DNA from: Gammaproteobacteria bacterium
Lineage (GTDB): Bacteria; Pseudomonadota; Gammaproteobacteria; Arenicellales; Poriferihabitantaceae
Assembly (NCBI GenBank): GCA_024644945.1
Contig: JAHEGU010000002.1
Location: 94,209 to 158,208, forward strand
Direction of reading: 5' to 3'
DNA: 64,000 nucleotides
Position numbers and translations under genes: made by a program. Below, in pieces: positions 55,729 to 64,000 of the stretch (position 1 is the stretch's first letter; each line of letters starts with the position of its first letter). Below the pieces are notes generated by a model. It made no database searches, had not been told where the DNA came from, and saw only the letters and a list, made by a program, of their open reading frames with translations.

Positions 55729-57555
55729 ATGAGCTGGCAAAAACAGATACTTAGAGTTGACCTGAGTGCAGGGACCGCGGTGACCGAGCCACTCAATTTG
55801 GAATGGGCGGATCAGTACCTCGGAAGTCGTGGCCTGGCAAGCAAATATCTTTGGGAAGAAATGGATCCTGCAGCAGATCCGCTAGGCCCGGACAATGTAC
55901 TAATTTTTGCCACCGGCCCTTTGACAGGAACCATGGCATCCACAAGTGGGCGCTATGCGGTAGTAACCAAAGGCCCGCTCACTGGCGCAATCGCCGCGTC
56001 GAATTCGGGTGGAAAGTTCGGTGCCGAACTCAAGTATGCGGGTTATGACATGGTGATCATCAGCGGCCGTTCAGAAAAGCCCGTTTACCTGTCGATACGC
56101 GACCATAGGGCCGAATTATTACCGGCCGATGAAATCTGGGGCAAGACCGTGTGGGAGGCTGATGAATGGATTCATAAGCAGGCGCAGGACCCTCAGACTA
56201 AGGTGGCAGCAATTGGCGTCGCTGGGGAACAGGGCTCTCGGTTTGCCTGTGTGGTCAATGATCTGCATCGTGCCGCTGGACGCTCCGGTGTCGGGGCAGT
56301 CATGGGCAGCAAGAACCTGAAGGCCATCGCCGCCCGCGGGACAGTAGGAGTGACGGAAGATAATTCCGATGCCTTTATGAAAGTTGCAAAATCGGTGAAT
56401 GCTGAGCTGCATGGTAGTAGCGCTCGTCGTGGCCTGATGCGCTATGGCACCCACGCCATGATGGACAGCATGCAGGAGTTCGGTGGATTACCCACTGAAA
56501 ATTTCAAAAAAGTTTCATTCGCGGGTGAGGAAAAAATAAATCACAAAGCAGTGACAATTAAGAATAGAAACGGCCACAAGAATCTAATACGTAATGCTGC
56601 CTGTTTCGGTTGCACAATAGGCTGCGGTCGATTGGCGAAAATTGACCCTGAACATTTCAGTGTTAAAGACCGACCAGAGTACTGGAATGCATCAGGCGGC
56701 CTTGAATATGAAACTGCCTTTGCTTTCGGACCCGTTGTAGGTGTGGATGATCTGGATGCGATGACTTTTGCCGGCTTTATGATGAATGAGCACGGTATGG
56801 ATCCAATTTCGTTCGGTGTAACACTGGCGGCCGCAATGGAACTCTATGAGATTGGTGCGATTACAAAAGAACAGACTGACGGTATTGATCTCAGCTTCGG
56901 TAGCGCCGAAGCGCTTGTAGTAATGTCCGAGAAGACCGGAATACAGGAGGGCTTCGGAAAAGATCTAGGGCTTGGTTCGAAGCTTCTATGTGAAAAGTAT
57001 GGTCACCCAGAGCTCGCTATGGTGGCTAAAGGTCAGGAATTTGCCGGCTATGACGCTCGTGCCATGCAAGGCATGGGGCTTGGCTATGCCACGAGTAATC
57101 GCGGCGCTTGTCATTTGCGCCACGACACCTTCGAACAGGATATGGCGGATCCTGGCACTAAGGGTAAGGCTGAAGCAGTTAAGACCTCACAGGACTTCGT
57201 GTCCATGGTCGATTCCACCGGTCTTTGCTTGTTCACCACCGCCGTATGGGGTTATGAACACTTCGCAGATATGATCAATGCCACTTGTCCAGGTGACTGG
57301 GACGCTGAGCGAATTCGCCAGACCGGTGAACGAATCTGGAACCTGGAGCGACTGTTTAACAACGCAGCCGGTCTTACTAGCGCAAATGACACGCTTCCGC
57401 CCCGCATGCTCAAAGATCCAGTCCCAAGCGGGTTCGCCAAAGGTGGAGTGTGCGAACTGAATGTCCTGATTCCCGAATACTATAGCTTGCGCGGCTGGGA
57501 TGAAGGCGGCCATCCCACTGGTGAAAAACTTTCTTCATTGGGGATAAGTTTGTAA
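55729..57555 (+). CDS. aldehyde:ferredoxin oxidoreductase family protein (tungsten type)
   Basis: This 608-residue AOR-family protein has domain 1 with GRYAVVTKGPLTGAIAASNSGGKFGAELKYAG, which holds the pyranopterin, and a 4Fe-4S set formed by C292, C295 and C299 in CFGCTIGC plus C500 in DSTGLCLFTT. These match the tungsten enzymes that oxidise aldehydes to acids. No ferredoxin or flavin subunit gene, of the kind found in other proteobacterial AOR clusters, is next to it, so the electron acceptor is unknown. It is a single-gene unit with its own terminator. Confidence 0.9.
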   Translation: MSWQKQILRVDLSAGTAVTEPLNLEWADQYLGSRGLASKYLWEEMDPAADPLGPDNVLIFATGPLTGTMASTSGRYAVVTKGPLTGAIAASNSGGKFGAELKYAGYDMVIISGRSEKPVYLSIRDHRAELLPADEIWGKTVWEADEWIHKQAQDPQTKVAAIGVAGEQGSRFACVVNDLHRAAGRSGVGAVMGSKNLKAIAARGTVGVTEDNSDAFMKVAKSVNAELHGSSARRGLMRYGTHAMMDSMQEFGGLPTENFKKVSFAGEEKINHKAVTIKNRNGHKNLIRNAACFGCTIGCGRLAKIDPEHFSVKDRPEYWNASGGLEYETAFAFGPVVGVDDLDAMTFAGFMMNEHGMDPISFGVTLAAAMELYEIGAITKEQTDGIDLSFGSAEALVVMSEKTGIQEGFGKDLGLGSKLLCEKYGHPELAMVAKGQEFAGYDARAMQGMGLGYATSNRGACHLRHDTFEQDMADPGTKGKAEAVKTSQDFVSMVDSTGLCLFTTAVWGYEHFADMINATCPGDWDAERIRQTGERIWNLERLFNNAAGLTSANDTLPPRMLKDPVPSGFAKGGVCELNVLIPEYYSLRGWDEGGHPTGEKLSSLGISL

Positions 57556-57572
57556 AACATAAATTTGTCTTG

Positions 57573-57600
57573 ATCCCGGAGTCCGGGATAACGTTTTTTT
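57573..57600 (+). terminator. intrinsic terminator after the AOR gene
   Basis: ATCCCGG pairs with CCGGGAT around AGT, followed four bases later by TTTTTTT. It lies 18 bases after the stop codon. Confidence 0.8.
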
Positions 57601-57636
57601 GGCGGGGCATGACGCAATTACCGCAGGCGTCGTCAT

Positions 57637-57720
57637 GGGGAGTCAGGATGGGGAGTCAGGATGAGGAAAGCCGCGGCCTGCTGAAAAATAACGAGATTCC
57701 GGGTCGCAATCCGGGATGAA
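57637..57720. repeat. short tandem repeat and TCCGGG repeats between AOR and ggt
   Basis: GGGGAGTCAGGAT occurs twice in tandem at about 57637-57662. Further on, near 57695-57718, TTCCGGGTCGCAATCCGGGAT contains two TCCGGG units. The TCCGGGAT core is shared with the AOR terminator and resembles short dispersed intergenic repeats of proteobacteria; the ATCCCGGG in 62427-62455 is similar. Confidence 0.4.
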
Positions 57721-57726
57721 GTAATC

Positions 57727-59388
57727 TCACTCAATCACCGTCGCCAGCCCTTCACCTCTTGGATCAGAAGCCGCGGAAACCGCGCCGCTTTTCTTGTCGA
57801 TAACCACTGCGTGCATGTTGCCCCATGTGCGACCGCGAGGTTCAAGTGTGTGTCCCTTGACGTACAGCCGGACAATTTGCTTTGGCGTTAAAGCATCAGG
57901 TTCATACTGAATGTGGTCAGGCAGGTACTGATGGTGAAAACGGGGTGTGCTCACGATCTCTGCGGCACTGGCGTTCTGCTTGAACGCGAGAGAACCTAGC
58001 AGCACCATCGAGATAATGCGGCTACCACCTGGAGTGCCCAGCACTGCGATTCTGTCCTCGGTCTCGAGAAACGTTGGACTCATGCTCGACAGCATGCGTT
58101 TGCCAGGTTCAATCGCATTTGCTTCGGCGCCTACCAGGCCATATACATTTGGAACGCCCGGTTTGGCTGAGAAATCATCCATTTCGTCGTTCAACAACAC
58201 CCCGGTGCCAGGAGCAACATACGCGGAGCCAAAGGGGTAGTTTATGGAAAGCGTGGCGGCGACACGATTACCGGAATCATCGACTACCGAAAAGTGCGTT
58301 GTGTCTGCGCTCTCTAAAATTTCACCGGTAGCTGAAGGTAATTCACCACTAGGGGTAGCATGCGCCATATCAATTGACCGGCTAAGCGCTTCGGCATAGT
58401 CGGGGCTAAGCAGGCGTTCGGTCGGCACCTCAACATAGTCACTATCGCCCATATACTCGGCGCGGTCTCGGTAGGCGCGACGCATTGATTCCACTACGAG
58501 ATGTTTAACGGTGATGTCGTCCTTTGCGTCGAGGTCATAATGAGAGAGAATATTCAAGGCGATGGACATCACCAATCCACCAGAAGAGGGCAGCGCAGCC
58601 GAAGTCAGCGTCATGCCACCATATTGAGATTGAACAGGTTTGCGCACTTTGACACGATACTGAGCTAAGTCGTCCATTGTCCACAAGCCGCCATCCTGCT
58701 GCACACCGTTGGCCAGCGCCTCGGCAACCTTACCCCGATAGAATCCATCGAATCCTTTTTCCGCAATTAGACGTAGAGTGGCTGCCAGATCACTCTGCAC
58801 CAGGGTCCATCCAATTTCGGGTACCTCACCATTGTCGAGAAAAATTGCGGCGGCGGCTGGTGATTTCCGAATTGCGTCGTGGCGAAAGTTCATTAGTCGA
58901 TGATAATGCTCGCCTACCTCAAAACCCTGTTCTGCATAGTCAATAGACGGCGCCAAACTGGTTTCCAAGGGCAATTTGCCGTAAAGACTCGAAAGCCACA
59001 CTAGCGCTGCTGGTTCTCCTGGGATGCCGGCTGCTAAGGGGCCATCTACGGAACTCCCTGGCACGACTTCCCCGGTCTCATCGATATACATGTCACGGCT
59101 GGCCGCATTGGGTGCTTTTTCCCGGCCGTCCAGCATGAAGTCTTTGCCGGTGCTCGCGTCATGAAGCAGCCAGAATCCACCGCCACCCAGGCCTGAGCCC
59201 GTCGGTTCGACCACGGCCAGGGCTGCGGTTATCGCAACCGCCGCATCGAACGCATTTCCGCCCTGCTGCAGCATTCTAATGCCGGCCTCGGTGGCCAGCG
59301 GATGGGCGCTGGCGACACCCGACGCAGCGCCGGCAAGACGGGTGAACAACAACAAAGTGAGCACAATAAAACGGGTAAAAGTCATCAT
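57727..59388 (-). CDS. ggt: gamma-glutamyltransferase
   Basis: The 553-residue proenzyme has a signal peptide (FIVLTLLLFTRLAGAASG) and self-cleaves before T363 in DTTHFSVVDDSG, which becomes the catalytic N-terminal Thr of the small subunit. Family segments include ATEAGIRMLQQGGNAFDAAVAITAALAVVEP, GSGLGGGGFWLLHD and NYPFGSAYVAPGTGVLLNDEMDDF. It is periplasmic and hydrolyses glutathione and gamma-glutamyl compounds. It is the last gene of an rsmJ-rsmE-orn-ggt run on the minus strand. Confidence 0.95.
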   Translation of the reverse strand: MMTFTRFIVLTLLLFTRLAGAASGVASAHPLATEAGIRMLQQGGNAFDAAVAITAALAVVEPTGSGLGGGGFWLLHDASTGKDFMLDGREKAPNAASRDMYIDETGEVVPGSSVDGPLAAGIPGEPAALVWLSSLYGKLPLETSLAPSIDYAEQGFEVGEHYHRLMNFRHDAIRKSPAAAAIFLDNGEVPEIGWTLVQSDLAATLRLIAEKGFDGFYRGKVAEALANGVQQDGGLWTMDDLAQYRVKVRKPVQSQYGGMTLTSAALPSSGGLVMSIALNILSHYDLDAKDDITVKHLVVESMRRAYRDRAEYMGDSDYVEVPTERLLSPDYAEALSRSIDMAHATPSGELPSATGEILESADTTHFSVVDDSGNRVAATLSINYPFGSAYVAPGTGVLLNDEMDDFSAKPGVPNVYGLVGAEANAIEPGKRMLSSMSPTFLETEDRIAVLGTPGGSRIISMVLLGSLAFKQNASAAEIVSTPRFHHQYLPDHIQYEPDALTPKQIVRLYVKGHTLEPRGRTWGNMHAVVIDKKSGAVSAASDPRGEGLATVIE

Positions 59389-59407
59389 AGTTCAAACCGT
59401 CATGATG

Positions 59408-59959
59408 TTATTGAGTCGTCGGAGCGTGTATAAAATATCTGCGGTAGTACTTGAGTTCTTCGATGGACTCGCGAATGTCATCCAGAGCTTTATGTGTATT
59501 TTGTTTTTTAAATCCGCCCAACAGGTCTGGTCGCCATCGAGTAACCAGTTCTTTAATTGAGCTTACATCTAAATTGCGGTAGTGCAAATAGGATTCAAGT
59601 TTAGGCATGTAACGAGCCAGAAAGCGTCTATCCTGACAGATCGAGTTGCCACAAAGCGGAGAATGGTTTCCTGGAACAAATTTACGAATAAATTCCAAGG
59701 TCTGCGCCTCAGCTTGCGCAGTAACTACTTTCGAGTATTTGACTCTATTGACCAAACCGCTTTCGGTATGGGTGCGGGTATTCCATTCGTCCATGGCAGC
59801 GAGCCGCTGCAAAGGCTGTTTGATAGCGATGACCGGTCCTTCTCCAAGGGAGTTCAGTTGTGCATCGGTAACGACGGTGGCGATCTCAATGATGACATCC
59901 TTCTCAGGCGATAGTCCGGTCATTTCGAGATCGATCCAGACCAGATTTTGAGGGTGCAT
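59408..59959 (-). CDS. orn: oligoribonuclease
   Basis: This 183-residue DEDDh exonuclease degrades short RNA oligomers to mononucleotides. Motif I is [14 protein letters not shown], and the last motif [18 protein letters not shown] has the catalytic His and Asp. Length and sequence are typical of gammaproteobacterial Orn. Confidence 0.97.
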   Translation of the reverse strand: MHPQNLVWIDLEMTGLSPEKDVIIEIATVVTDAQLNSLGEGPVIAIKQPLQRLAAMDEWNTRTHTESGLVNRVKYSKVVTAQAEAQTLEFIRKFVPGNHSPLCGNSICQDRRFLARYMPKLESYLHYRNLDVSSIKELVTRWRPDLLGGFKKQNTHKALDDIRESIEELKYYRRYFIHAPTTQ

Positions 59960-60018
59960 AGTGATTAATTATCCATTGTTAGTATTGTGACGGCAGGGCC
60001 GCCCGATTCTGAGTTTGG

Positions 60019-60783
60019 TTAAGACAGCTGGTGTTTTAATTGTGCCGCCAAAGTCACCAATGCCACTGCGGCTGTTTCAGTTCGAAGAATAAGATCACTC
60101 GCGCACAGGGATCTGGTACCTGGATGCGCAGATAGAATCGCTTGCTCTGCATCGCTGAATCCTCCTTCGGGGCCCGTCATGAGAAGAATGTGATCCACCG
60201 GGGACATTATGCCTTCTGCGACCTGATAAATCGACTCGCCTCGCTGGTCTCCATAAATAAAAAGAACCCGCTGATCCGAATCCTGTAACAACGACCCGAC
60301 GGTCGTGGCGGATTTTACTTCGGGCAGATACAGCTGCCGGGTCTGTTTACATGCGCTATGTATAATCCGCAGCCAACGATCGCGCATTTTATCCTGGAAT
60401 CGAACCACACTGAAATCACAGTCCAGTGGTACAAAGGTATTCACACCGAGCTGTGTGGCCATATCCAGCAGTATACTTTGACGTTCGCCCTTTGGTACCG
60501 CCGTTGCCAGGGTTAGTTTTATACTCGCGGCGGGTTTTTGCACTGTATTAAGAAGTCTGGCGACCACCGACTCCGGTTTCGATCCGATTGAGGTGATAGT
60601 CGCTTCACCCAGAAGACCAGTTCCGTTGGTCACATGGATTGGGCTGCCTATCTGCAACCGCCTGACCCTGAGCGCGTGGACTGCTTCGAGAGTTGACAGG
60701 CTGACATGTTCCTGTCCCGCTTTGAATGACTCAACAATAAAAAGCGGGGGAATCTTAGATTCTGTCTGTTGTGCGGTTTTCAT
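60019..60783 (-). CDS. rsmE: 16S rRNA (uracil1498-N3)-methyltransferase RsmE
   Basis: The 254-residue SPOUT methyltransferase has a PUA-like start (LSTLEAVHALRVRRLQIGSPIHVTNG), the ATAVPKGERQSILLDMATQLGV segment, and the SAM-binding knot LLMTGPEGGFSDAEQAIL followed by LCASDLILRTETAAVALV. It modifies U1498 of 16S rRNA. It is coupled to rsmJ by a four-base overlap. Confidence 0.95.
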   Translation of the reverse strand: MKTAQQTESKIPPLFIVESFKAGQEHVSLSTLEAVHALRVRRLQIGSPIHVTNGTGLLGEATITSIGSKPESVVARLLNTVQKPAASIKLTLATAVPKGERQSILLDMATQLGVNTFVPLDCDFSVVRFQDKMRDRWLRIIHSACKQTRQLYLPEVKSATTVGSLLQDSDQRVLFIYGDQRGESIYQVAEGIMSPVDHILLMTGPEGGFSDAEQAILSAHPGTRSLCASDLILRTETAAVALVTLAAQLKHQLS

Positions 60784-61511
60784 GGAGAAGTGGGATAGAT
60801 ATCGAAGCGCACTAGTTTACTTTTGGTTGAGCCGGTGTTACCGGGCAATAAAGGGGCCGCATAATGCGGGCGTTTAACCACCACTCTGCGACTTGCGTTA
60901 CGAAGCGCGAGCTTGAGTAATTCAACATGATCCTGTTTGTCCTCAGCTAGCATTAGCTGAAGCAATTGCAGTGGTTTCTTTGGTGCGGCAGAGCCCGGTC
61001 GGGGTGGATACATTGGATCGATGTAAATTACCTCAATAGGCGCATTCATTTTCTTAAGATACTCGACGCTATTATCCTGCAGCCATAAAAGGTTTTTGGT
61101 GATCTCATCATTATCACATCTCTCCAATGCATTGTTGACTAAAGCATGTACCACCGGATGCCGTTCCACAGCAACTACCGGTATTGCGTGTGAAGCGATG
61201 TGCGCCGCGTCGATGCCCCATCCGCCTGTGCAATCTACAACCGAACTGGCGCCATAGCCAATCGCTCGCATTAAAGGATCGACGCCCTGGTTCTGTTGTC
61301 GTGCCGAAATCTCTGGGTAATATGGCCGTTGCCGATCAGCCTTACAGTCGATCAGTCCAAGCCTGCCTTGGTGATCGTAAACCAGAAGAAATCGACATGT
61401 GGTGTCGGCGCTTCGCATTACTGGTGTTATCCCAAGATCTTGAACAAGCTGCTGGCAGCCTTGTTCATGTTCGGAATCAAGTAACAGACTATATTCGTCA
61501 AGCGGTAACAA
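60780..61511 (-). CDS. rsmJ: 16S rRNA (guanine1516-N2)-methyltransferase RsmJ
   Basis: This 243-residue enzyme has the SAM-binding motif [17 protein letters not shown] and the catalytic DPMYPPR (family DPMFPxR), with [22 protein letters not shown]. RsmJ is largely restricted to gammaproteobacteria, which supports the lineage estimate. It is divergent from fabI across 78 bases that contain a palindrome. Confidence 0.93.
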   Translation of the reverse strand: MLPLDEYSLLLDSEHEQGCQQLVQDLGITPVMRSADTTCRFLLVYDHQGRLGLIDCKADRQRPYYPEISARQQNQGVDPLMRAIGYGASSVVDCTGGWGIDAAHIASHAIPVVAVERHPVVHALVNNALERCDNDEITKNLLWLQDNSVEYLKKMNAPIEVIYIDPMYPPRPGSAAPKKPLQLLQLMLAEDKQDHVELLKLALRNASRRVVVKRPHYAAPLLPGNTGSTKSKLVRFDIYPTSP

Positions 61512-61536
61512 AAGCTGAATCTATATATTTGGATTT

Positions 61537-61558
61537 GGGCAGGTATAATATCCTGCCC
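61537..61558. promoter_or_regulatory. palindrome with an embedded -10 between rsmJ and fabI
   Basis: GGGCAGG (61537-61543), TATAATAT and CCTGCCC (61552-61558) form a perfect 7-base inverted repeat with a consensus TATAAT at 61544-61549 in the centre. It sits 31 bases before the fabI ATG and 25 bases before the rsmJ start. A regulator bound here would cover the -10. Confidence 0.45.
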
Positions 61559-61589
61559 GTCAACAATCATCATACTAACGAGGTCATTT

Positions 61590-62405
61590 ATGGGATTTTT
61601 AGCCGGTAAGCGTGCGCTGGTCGCGGGTATCGCCAGCAATCGTTCGATCGCATGGGGTATTGCTCAGGCGATGCGCCGGGAAGGCGCTGAACTTGCGCTG
61701 ACCTATCCAAATGACAAGCTTAAAGCACGGGTCGAAAAATTTGCCGCAGAACTTGAATGCAATATTGTTCTGCCATGCGACGTGGCCAGCGACGAACAGA
61801 TTGAATACCTGTTTAGCGAGCTTGGAAACTTTTGGGATGGCCTTGATGTTCTTGTCCACTCCATCGCATTTGCACCTGGGAGCGAGCTGGAAGGTCTTTA
61901 TCTGGATGCGGTGACAAGGGAAGGCTTCTTGACTGCACACGAAATCAGTTCTTACAGTTTCGCAGCAATGGGCAAGGCAGCGCTACCTCTGATGAAGGGT
62001 CGAAATGGTGCGATGTTGACCCTGACATATATCGGATCGGCGCGTTCGATGCCGGCTTACAATGTCATGGGCCTGGCCAAGGCTAGCCTCGAAGCCAATG
62101 TGCGCTATATGGCCCAGTCTGTAGGCGCAGACGGCATTCGAGTGAATGGGATTTCCGCTGGGCCAATTCGTACATTGGCCGCTTCTGGTATTAAAAACTT
62201 CAGGAAAATGCTGGATCATTTTGAACACGTGGCACCGTTGGGTAGAGCTGTGACCATCGACGAAGTGGGCAATGCGGCGGCGTTCCTGTGCTCCGATCTG
62301 GCGTCTGGAATAACGGGCGAAATTACCTACGTGGATGGTGGATTCAACACTGTTGGGATCAGCGATTATTTTGTTAATGAGCCGGGAGTATCAGGCGGAG
62401 GGTAA
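61590..62405 (+). CDS. fabI: enoyl-ACP reductase FabI
   Basis: This 271-residue NADH-dependent enoyl-ACP reductase completes each cycle of fatty acid elongation. It starts [28 protein letters not shown], has the [15 protein letters not shown] segment, and the Tyr-x6-Lys motif in [19 protein letters not shown]. The GAGGTC ribosome binding site is five bases before ATG. This is the FabI type that is typically sensitive to triclosan; no resistance substitution can be asserted from sequence alone. Confidence 0.96.
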   Translation: MGFLAGKRALVAGIASNRSIAWGIAQAMRREGAELALTYPNDKLKARVEKFAAELECNIVLPCDVASDEQIEYLFSELGNFWDGLDVLVHSIAFAPGSELEGLYLDAVTREGFLTAHEISSYSFAAMGKAALPLMKGRNGAMLTLTYIGSARSMPAYNVMGLAKASLEANVRYMAQSVGADGIRVNGISAGPIRTLAASGIKNFRKMLDHFEHVAPLGRAVTIDEVGNAAAFLCSDLASGITGEITYVDGGFNTVGISDYFVNEPGVSGGG

Positions 62406-62424
62406 CCACCGCGATTCGGTTGAT

Positions 62425-62455
62425 ACGTCATCCCGGGCTCGATCAGGGATCCCAG
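62425..62455. repeat. dispersed-repeat-like ATCCC...GGGAT element
   Basis: The sequence CGTCATCCCGGGCTCGATCA followed by GGGATCCC carries an ATCCC/GGGAT inverted repeat, similar in sequence to the TCCGGGAT elements near 57.6 kb. It lies in the 101 bases between convergent fabI and the methyltransferase gene. It resembles short palindromic intergenic repeats; no T-tract. Confidence 0.4.
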
Positions 62456-62506
62456 GCTGAATACTGAGGTCCACAATCCAGTGCGCGGCGCCGGCTATCG
62501 GGGCGA

Positions 62507-63283
62507 TTAAATCTTGCTCCCGATAAATAAAAACCTGTTCACGCAGAAAAAATACTCTCCCTGATCTCCAAGCTTTTCCAGATCGTCGCGCCAGAGAGCA
62601 GACTGTTCTTTGCTGATGGCTCCCCTTTTGTATGCATTACCGCTTAGCCAGTTGAGTGAGCTGACCGAAAAATTTCCCGGATCAAAATCTGTGTTAAGCA
62701 ACGGGATGGCTTCTTTGTGGGTAACATTTATGCCGGCTTCGTGCATTAACCTGGACAGTCGACCTGGTAGATTTGGACTTGGTACGGTTTTATCCCAGGC
62801 AGTAAAAATCGTGTCGGTAAGTTCTGGGTGATGGCTATGCATGATTGCGCTGCGCCAGTCGGTCTCCAGTATGGCGACTCGACCGCCGTTGCGAGTAACT
62901 CGGGAAAGTTCGCCGATAGCTTTGGCTACGTCGCCGACATAAAGCAATACCTGGGTACAGGTCACCGCATCAAAATGGTTGTCGTCAAACGGAAGCTCCT
63001 TGACATTGGCTATTCGGGAGGTTACCTGACCAAGCCCTGTGCAACGTTCCATGGTTGCATCAATCATTTCCTCAGATTTGTCGATTGCCATAACTGTGCC
63101 ATTGTTGCCCACAAGATTTGCCAGTTCGTAGGTTAAAAATCCACTGCCGCAGCCGGCATCTAGTATATTCTGTCCGGGTTGGACCGTGAGTGCGTCCAGG
63201 GTCACTCGGCGTTGATTGATAATTTCCGGGGCGCTATAGCTAGTGTTTAAGGTTGCAGGAGAGTAGTGGATGGATTCGGCCAT
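62507..63283 (-). CDS. class I SAM-dependent methyltransferase
   Basis: The ORF runs from 63355, but the ATG at 63283 gives a more natural 258-residue protein. Motif I ILDAGCGSGFLTYELA and the AIDKSEEMIDA and VTCTQVLLYV segments mark a UbiE/arsenite-methyltransferase-like Rossmann fold. The C-terminal part is helical. The substrate is unknown; no pathway neighbour gives a hint. Confidence 0.85.
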   Translation of the reverse strand: MAESIHYSPATLNTSYSAPEIINQRRVTLDALTVQPGQNILDAGCGSGFLTYELANLVGNNGTVMAIDKSEEMIDATMERCTGLGQVTSRIANVKELPFDDNHFDAVTCTQVLLYVGDVAKAIGELSRVTRNGGRVAILETDWRSAIMHSHHPELTDTIFTAWDKTVPSPNLPGRLSRLMHEAGINVTHKEAIPLLNTDFDPGNFSVSSLNWLSGNAYKRGAISKEQSALWRDDLEKLGDQGEYFFCVNRFLFIGSKI

Positions 63284-63416
63284 GATGCTGGTGGGCAGAT
63301 TGCGGATTACTGAGCAGTAGATTCTAGCGCTATGCAATTGTATTCGCGACTGCAATTGTCACATATAAATAACGATTGAAATGGTATGCTTCAACCAACT
63401 ATCACGACCAGGCTAA

Positions 63417-64000
63417 ATGAAAATTTCAAGCAACTTCGATGGCGGCAATATCCATGTGATTGCCGATCAGGAAGCCAACGACATCCGACTTGAAATCAAG
63501 CCGGATAACAATGCCAAATTTTTTCAGTGGTTTTATTTCAGACTTTCCGGTGCGCACCAGAAGCAGTGTCTGATGCGAATCGTGAATGCTGGCGATGCGA
63601 GTTATGTAAAGGGGTGGGAAGGATATCGTGCGGTCGCCTCCTACGACCGAGAATTCTGGTTTAGAGTTGATACCTTTTACGAAGACGGCGAGCTATGTAT
63701 TCAACATCAGCCCGCCTATGATTCTGTCTACTATGCTTATTTCGCACCGTATTCCATGGACAAACACGCGAGTCTGGTGTCGATCGCGCAGACTTCCCCA
63801 AGAGTCAGTCTGATCAACCTCGGAGCAACGCTCGACGGGCAAGACATCGACCTGATCAGAATAGGGGAACAAGGGGAGGATAAGAGGGTCGGCTGGGCTA
63901 TAGCCAGACAGCATCCCGGTGAGACCATGGCGGAGTGGTGGATGGAGGGTTTCCTGAGCCGCCTGTTGGACAGCTCCGATGCGGTGTCGCGCGAGGTGCT
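63417..64000 (+). CDS. M14-type zinc carboxypeptidase, N-terminal part
   Basis: An ORF starting with ATG at 63417 is open to the end of the window (194 codons) and so is missing from the ORF track. The N-terminal domain (FFQWFYFRLSGAQKQ, MRIVNAGDASYVKGWEGYRAVASYDREFWFRV) and the zinc motif ARQHPGETMAEWWMEG fit cytosolic carboxypeptidase-like M14 enzymes. The rest of the catalytic domain lies outside the window. Confidence 0.85.
   Translation, partial: MKISSNFDGGNIHVIADQEANDIRLEIKPDNNAKFFQWFYFRLSGAHQKQCLMRIVNAGDASYVKGWEGYRAVASYDREFWFRVDTFYEDGELCIQHQPAYDSVYYAYFAPYSMDKHASLVSIAQTSPRVSLINLGATLDGQDIDLIRIGEQGEDKRVGWAIARQHPGETMAEWWMEGFLSRLLDSSDAVSREV

Overview
The window is a dense, roughly 50% GC stretch of bacterial chromosome that looks like an uncultured marine heterotrophic gammaproteobacterium. 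The evidence is gene content and order. It carries RsmJ, oligoribonuclease, BamE, ErpA, YoaA next to TsaB, an ilvB-ilvH-ilvC-psd-pssA-leuA run, and an nadK-recN-(GNAT)-bamE block opposite hrcA. The catabolic genes (TAXI-type TRAP transporter, sulfonate-type dehydrogenases, a dimethylglycine/sarcosine dehydrogenase-like protein, a GMC oxidoreductase) fit a life on dissolved marine organic matter. I see no phage, insertion sequence, CRISPR array, tRNA or rRNA, and the exact lineage cannot be read from the sequence alone.

Layout. 1-2.4 kb: the tail of ygiQ, a decayed gamma-glutamylcyclotransferase-like gene and an MmgE/PrpD protein. 2.5-6.5 kb (minus): the MoxR ATPase / DUF58 / TgpA-transglutaminase operon. 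6.6-10.3 kb: an AruH-like aminotransferase and a DMGDH-like FAD/GcvT fusion protein. 10.5-10.9 kb: a c-type cytochrome lipoprotein with a perfect FNR-type box upstream. 11.4-18.6 kb (minus): a probable 2,3-dihydroxypropane-1-sulfonate (DHPS) catabolic cluster, hpsN/SDR/Zn-dehydrogenase followed by a TAXI binding protein and fused TRAP permease. 19.0-21.5 kb: a GMC oxidoreductase and a CsgG-like protein. 21.7-26.2 kb: erpA and grpE-dnaK-dnaJ, with sigma-32-like promoters before grpE and dnaK. 26.3-30.3 kb: rfbC-rfbD-yoaA-tsaB. 30.3-33.9 kb: two secreted hypothetical proteins, a CcsA-like membrane protein and ffh. 34-35.4 kb: GFA and DUF3530 proteins. 35.5-42.5 kb: branched-chain amino acid and phospholipid synthesis (ilvB, ilvH, ilvC, psd, pssA, leuA).

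42.5-48 kb: a HolD-like protein, rimI, mltD, mdh, two family-2 glycosyltransferases and a nucleoside-phosphorylase-like protein. 49-53.8 kb: yajQ, dsbC, bamE, a short N-acetylglutamate-synthase-like GNAT, recN and nadK. 54-57.6 kb: hrcA, DUF1285 and a stand-alone tungsten-type aldehyde:ferredoxin oxidoreductase. 57.7-64 kb: ggt, orn, rsmE, rsmJ, fabI, a methyltransferase and the start of an M14-type carboxypeptidase.

Most of the window is core genome. The points of interest are regulatory or small: a leucine-rich leader peptide before leuA that the ORF track misses; a promoter-plus-terminator arrangement before ilvB; an intrinsic terminator lying inside the apparent signal-peptide coding region of a hypothetical gene that may start at CTG; a -10 hexamer embedded in a palindrome between rsmJ and fabI; an FNR site for a lipoprotein cytochrome; and the DHPS cluster paired with a TAXI rather than a classical three-gene TRAP transporter. 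I did not find a clearly new multi-gene system.
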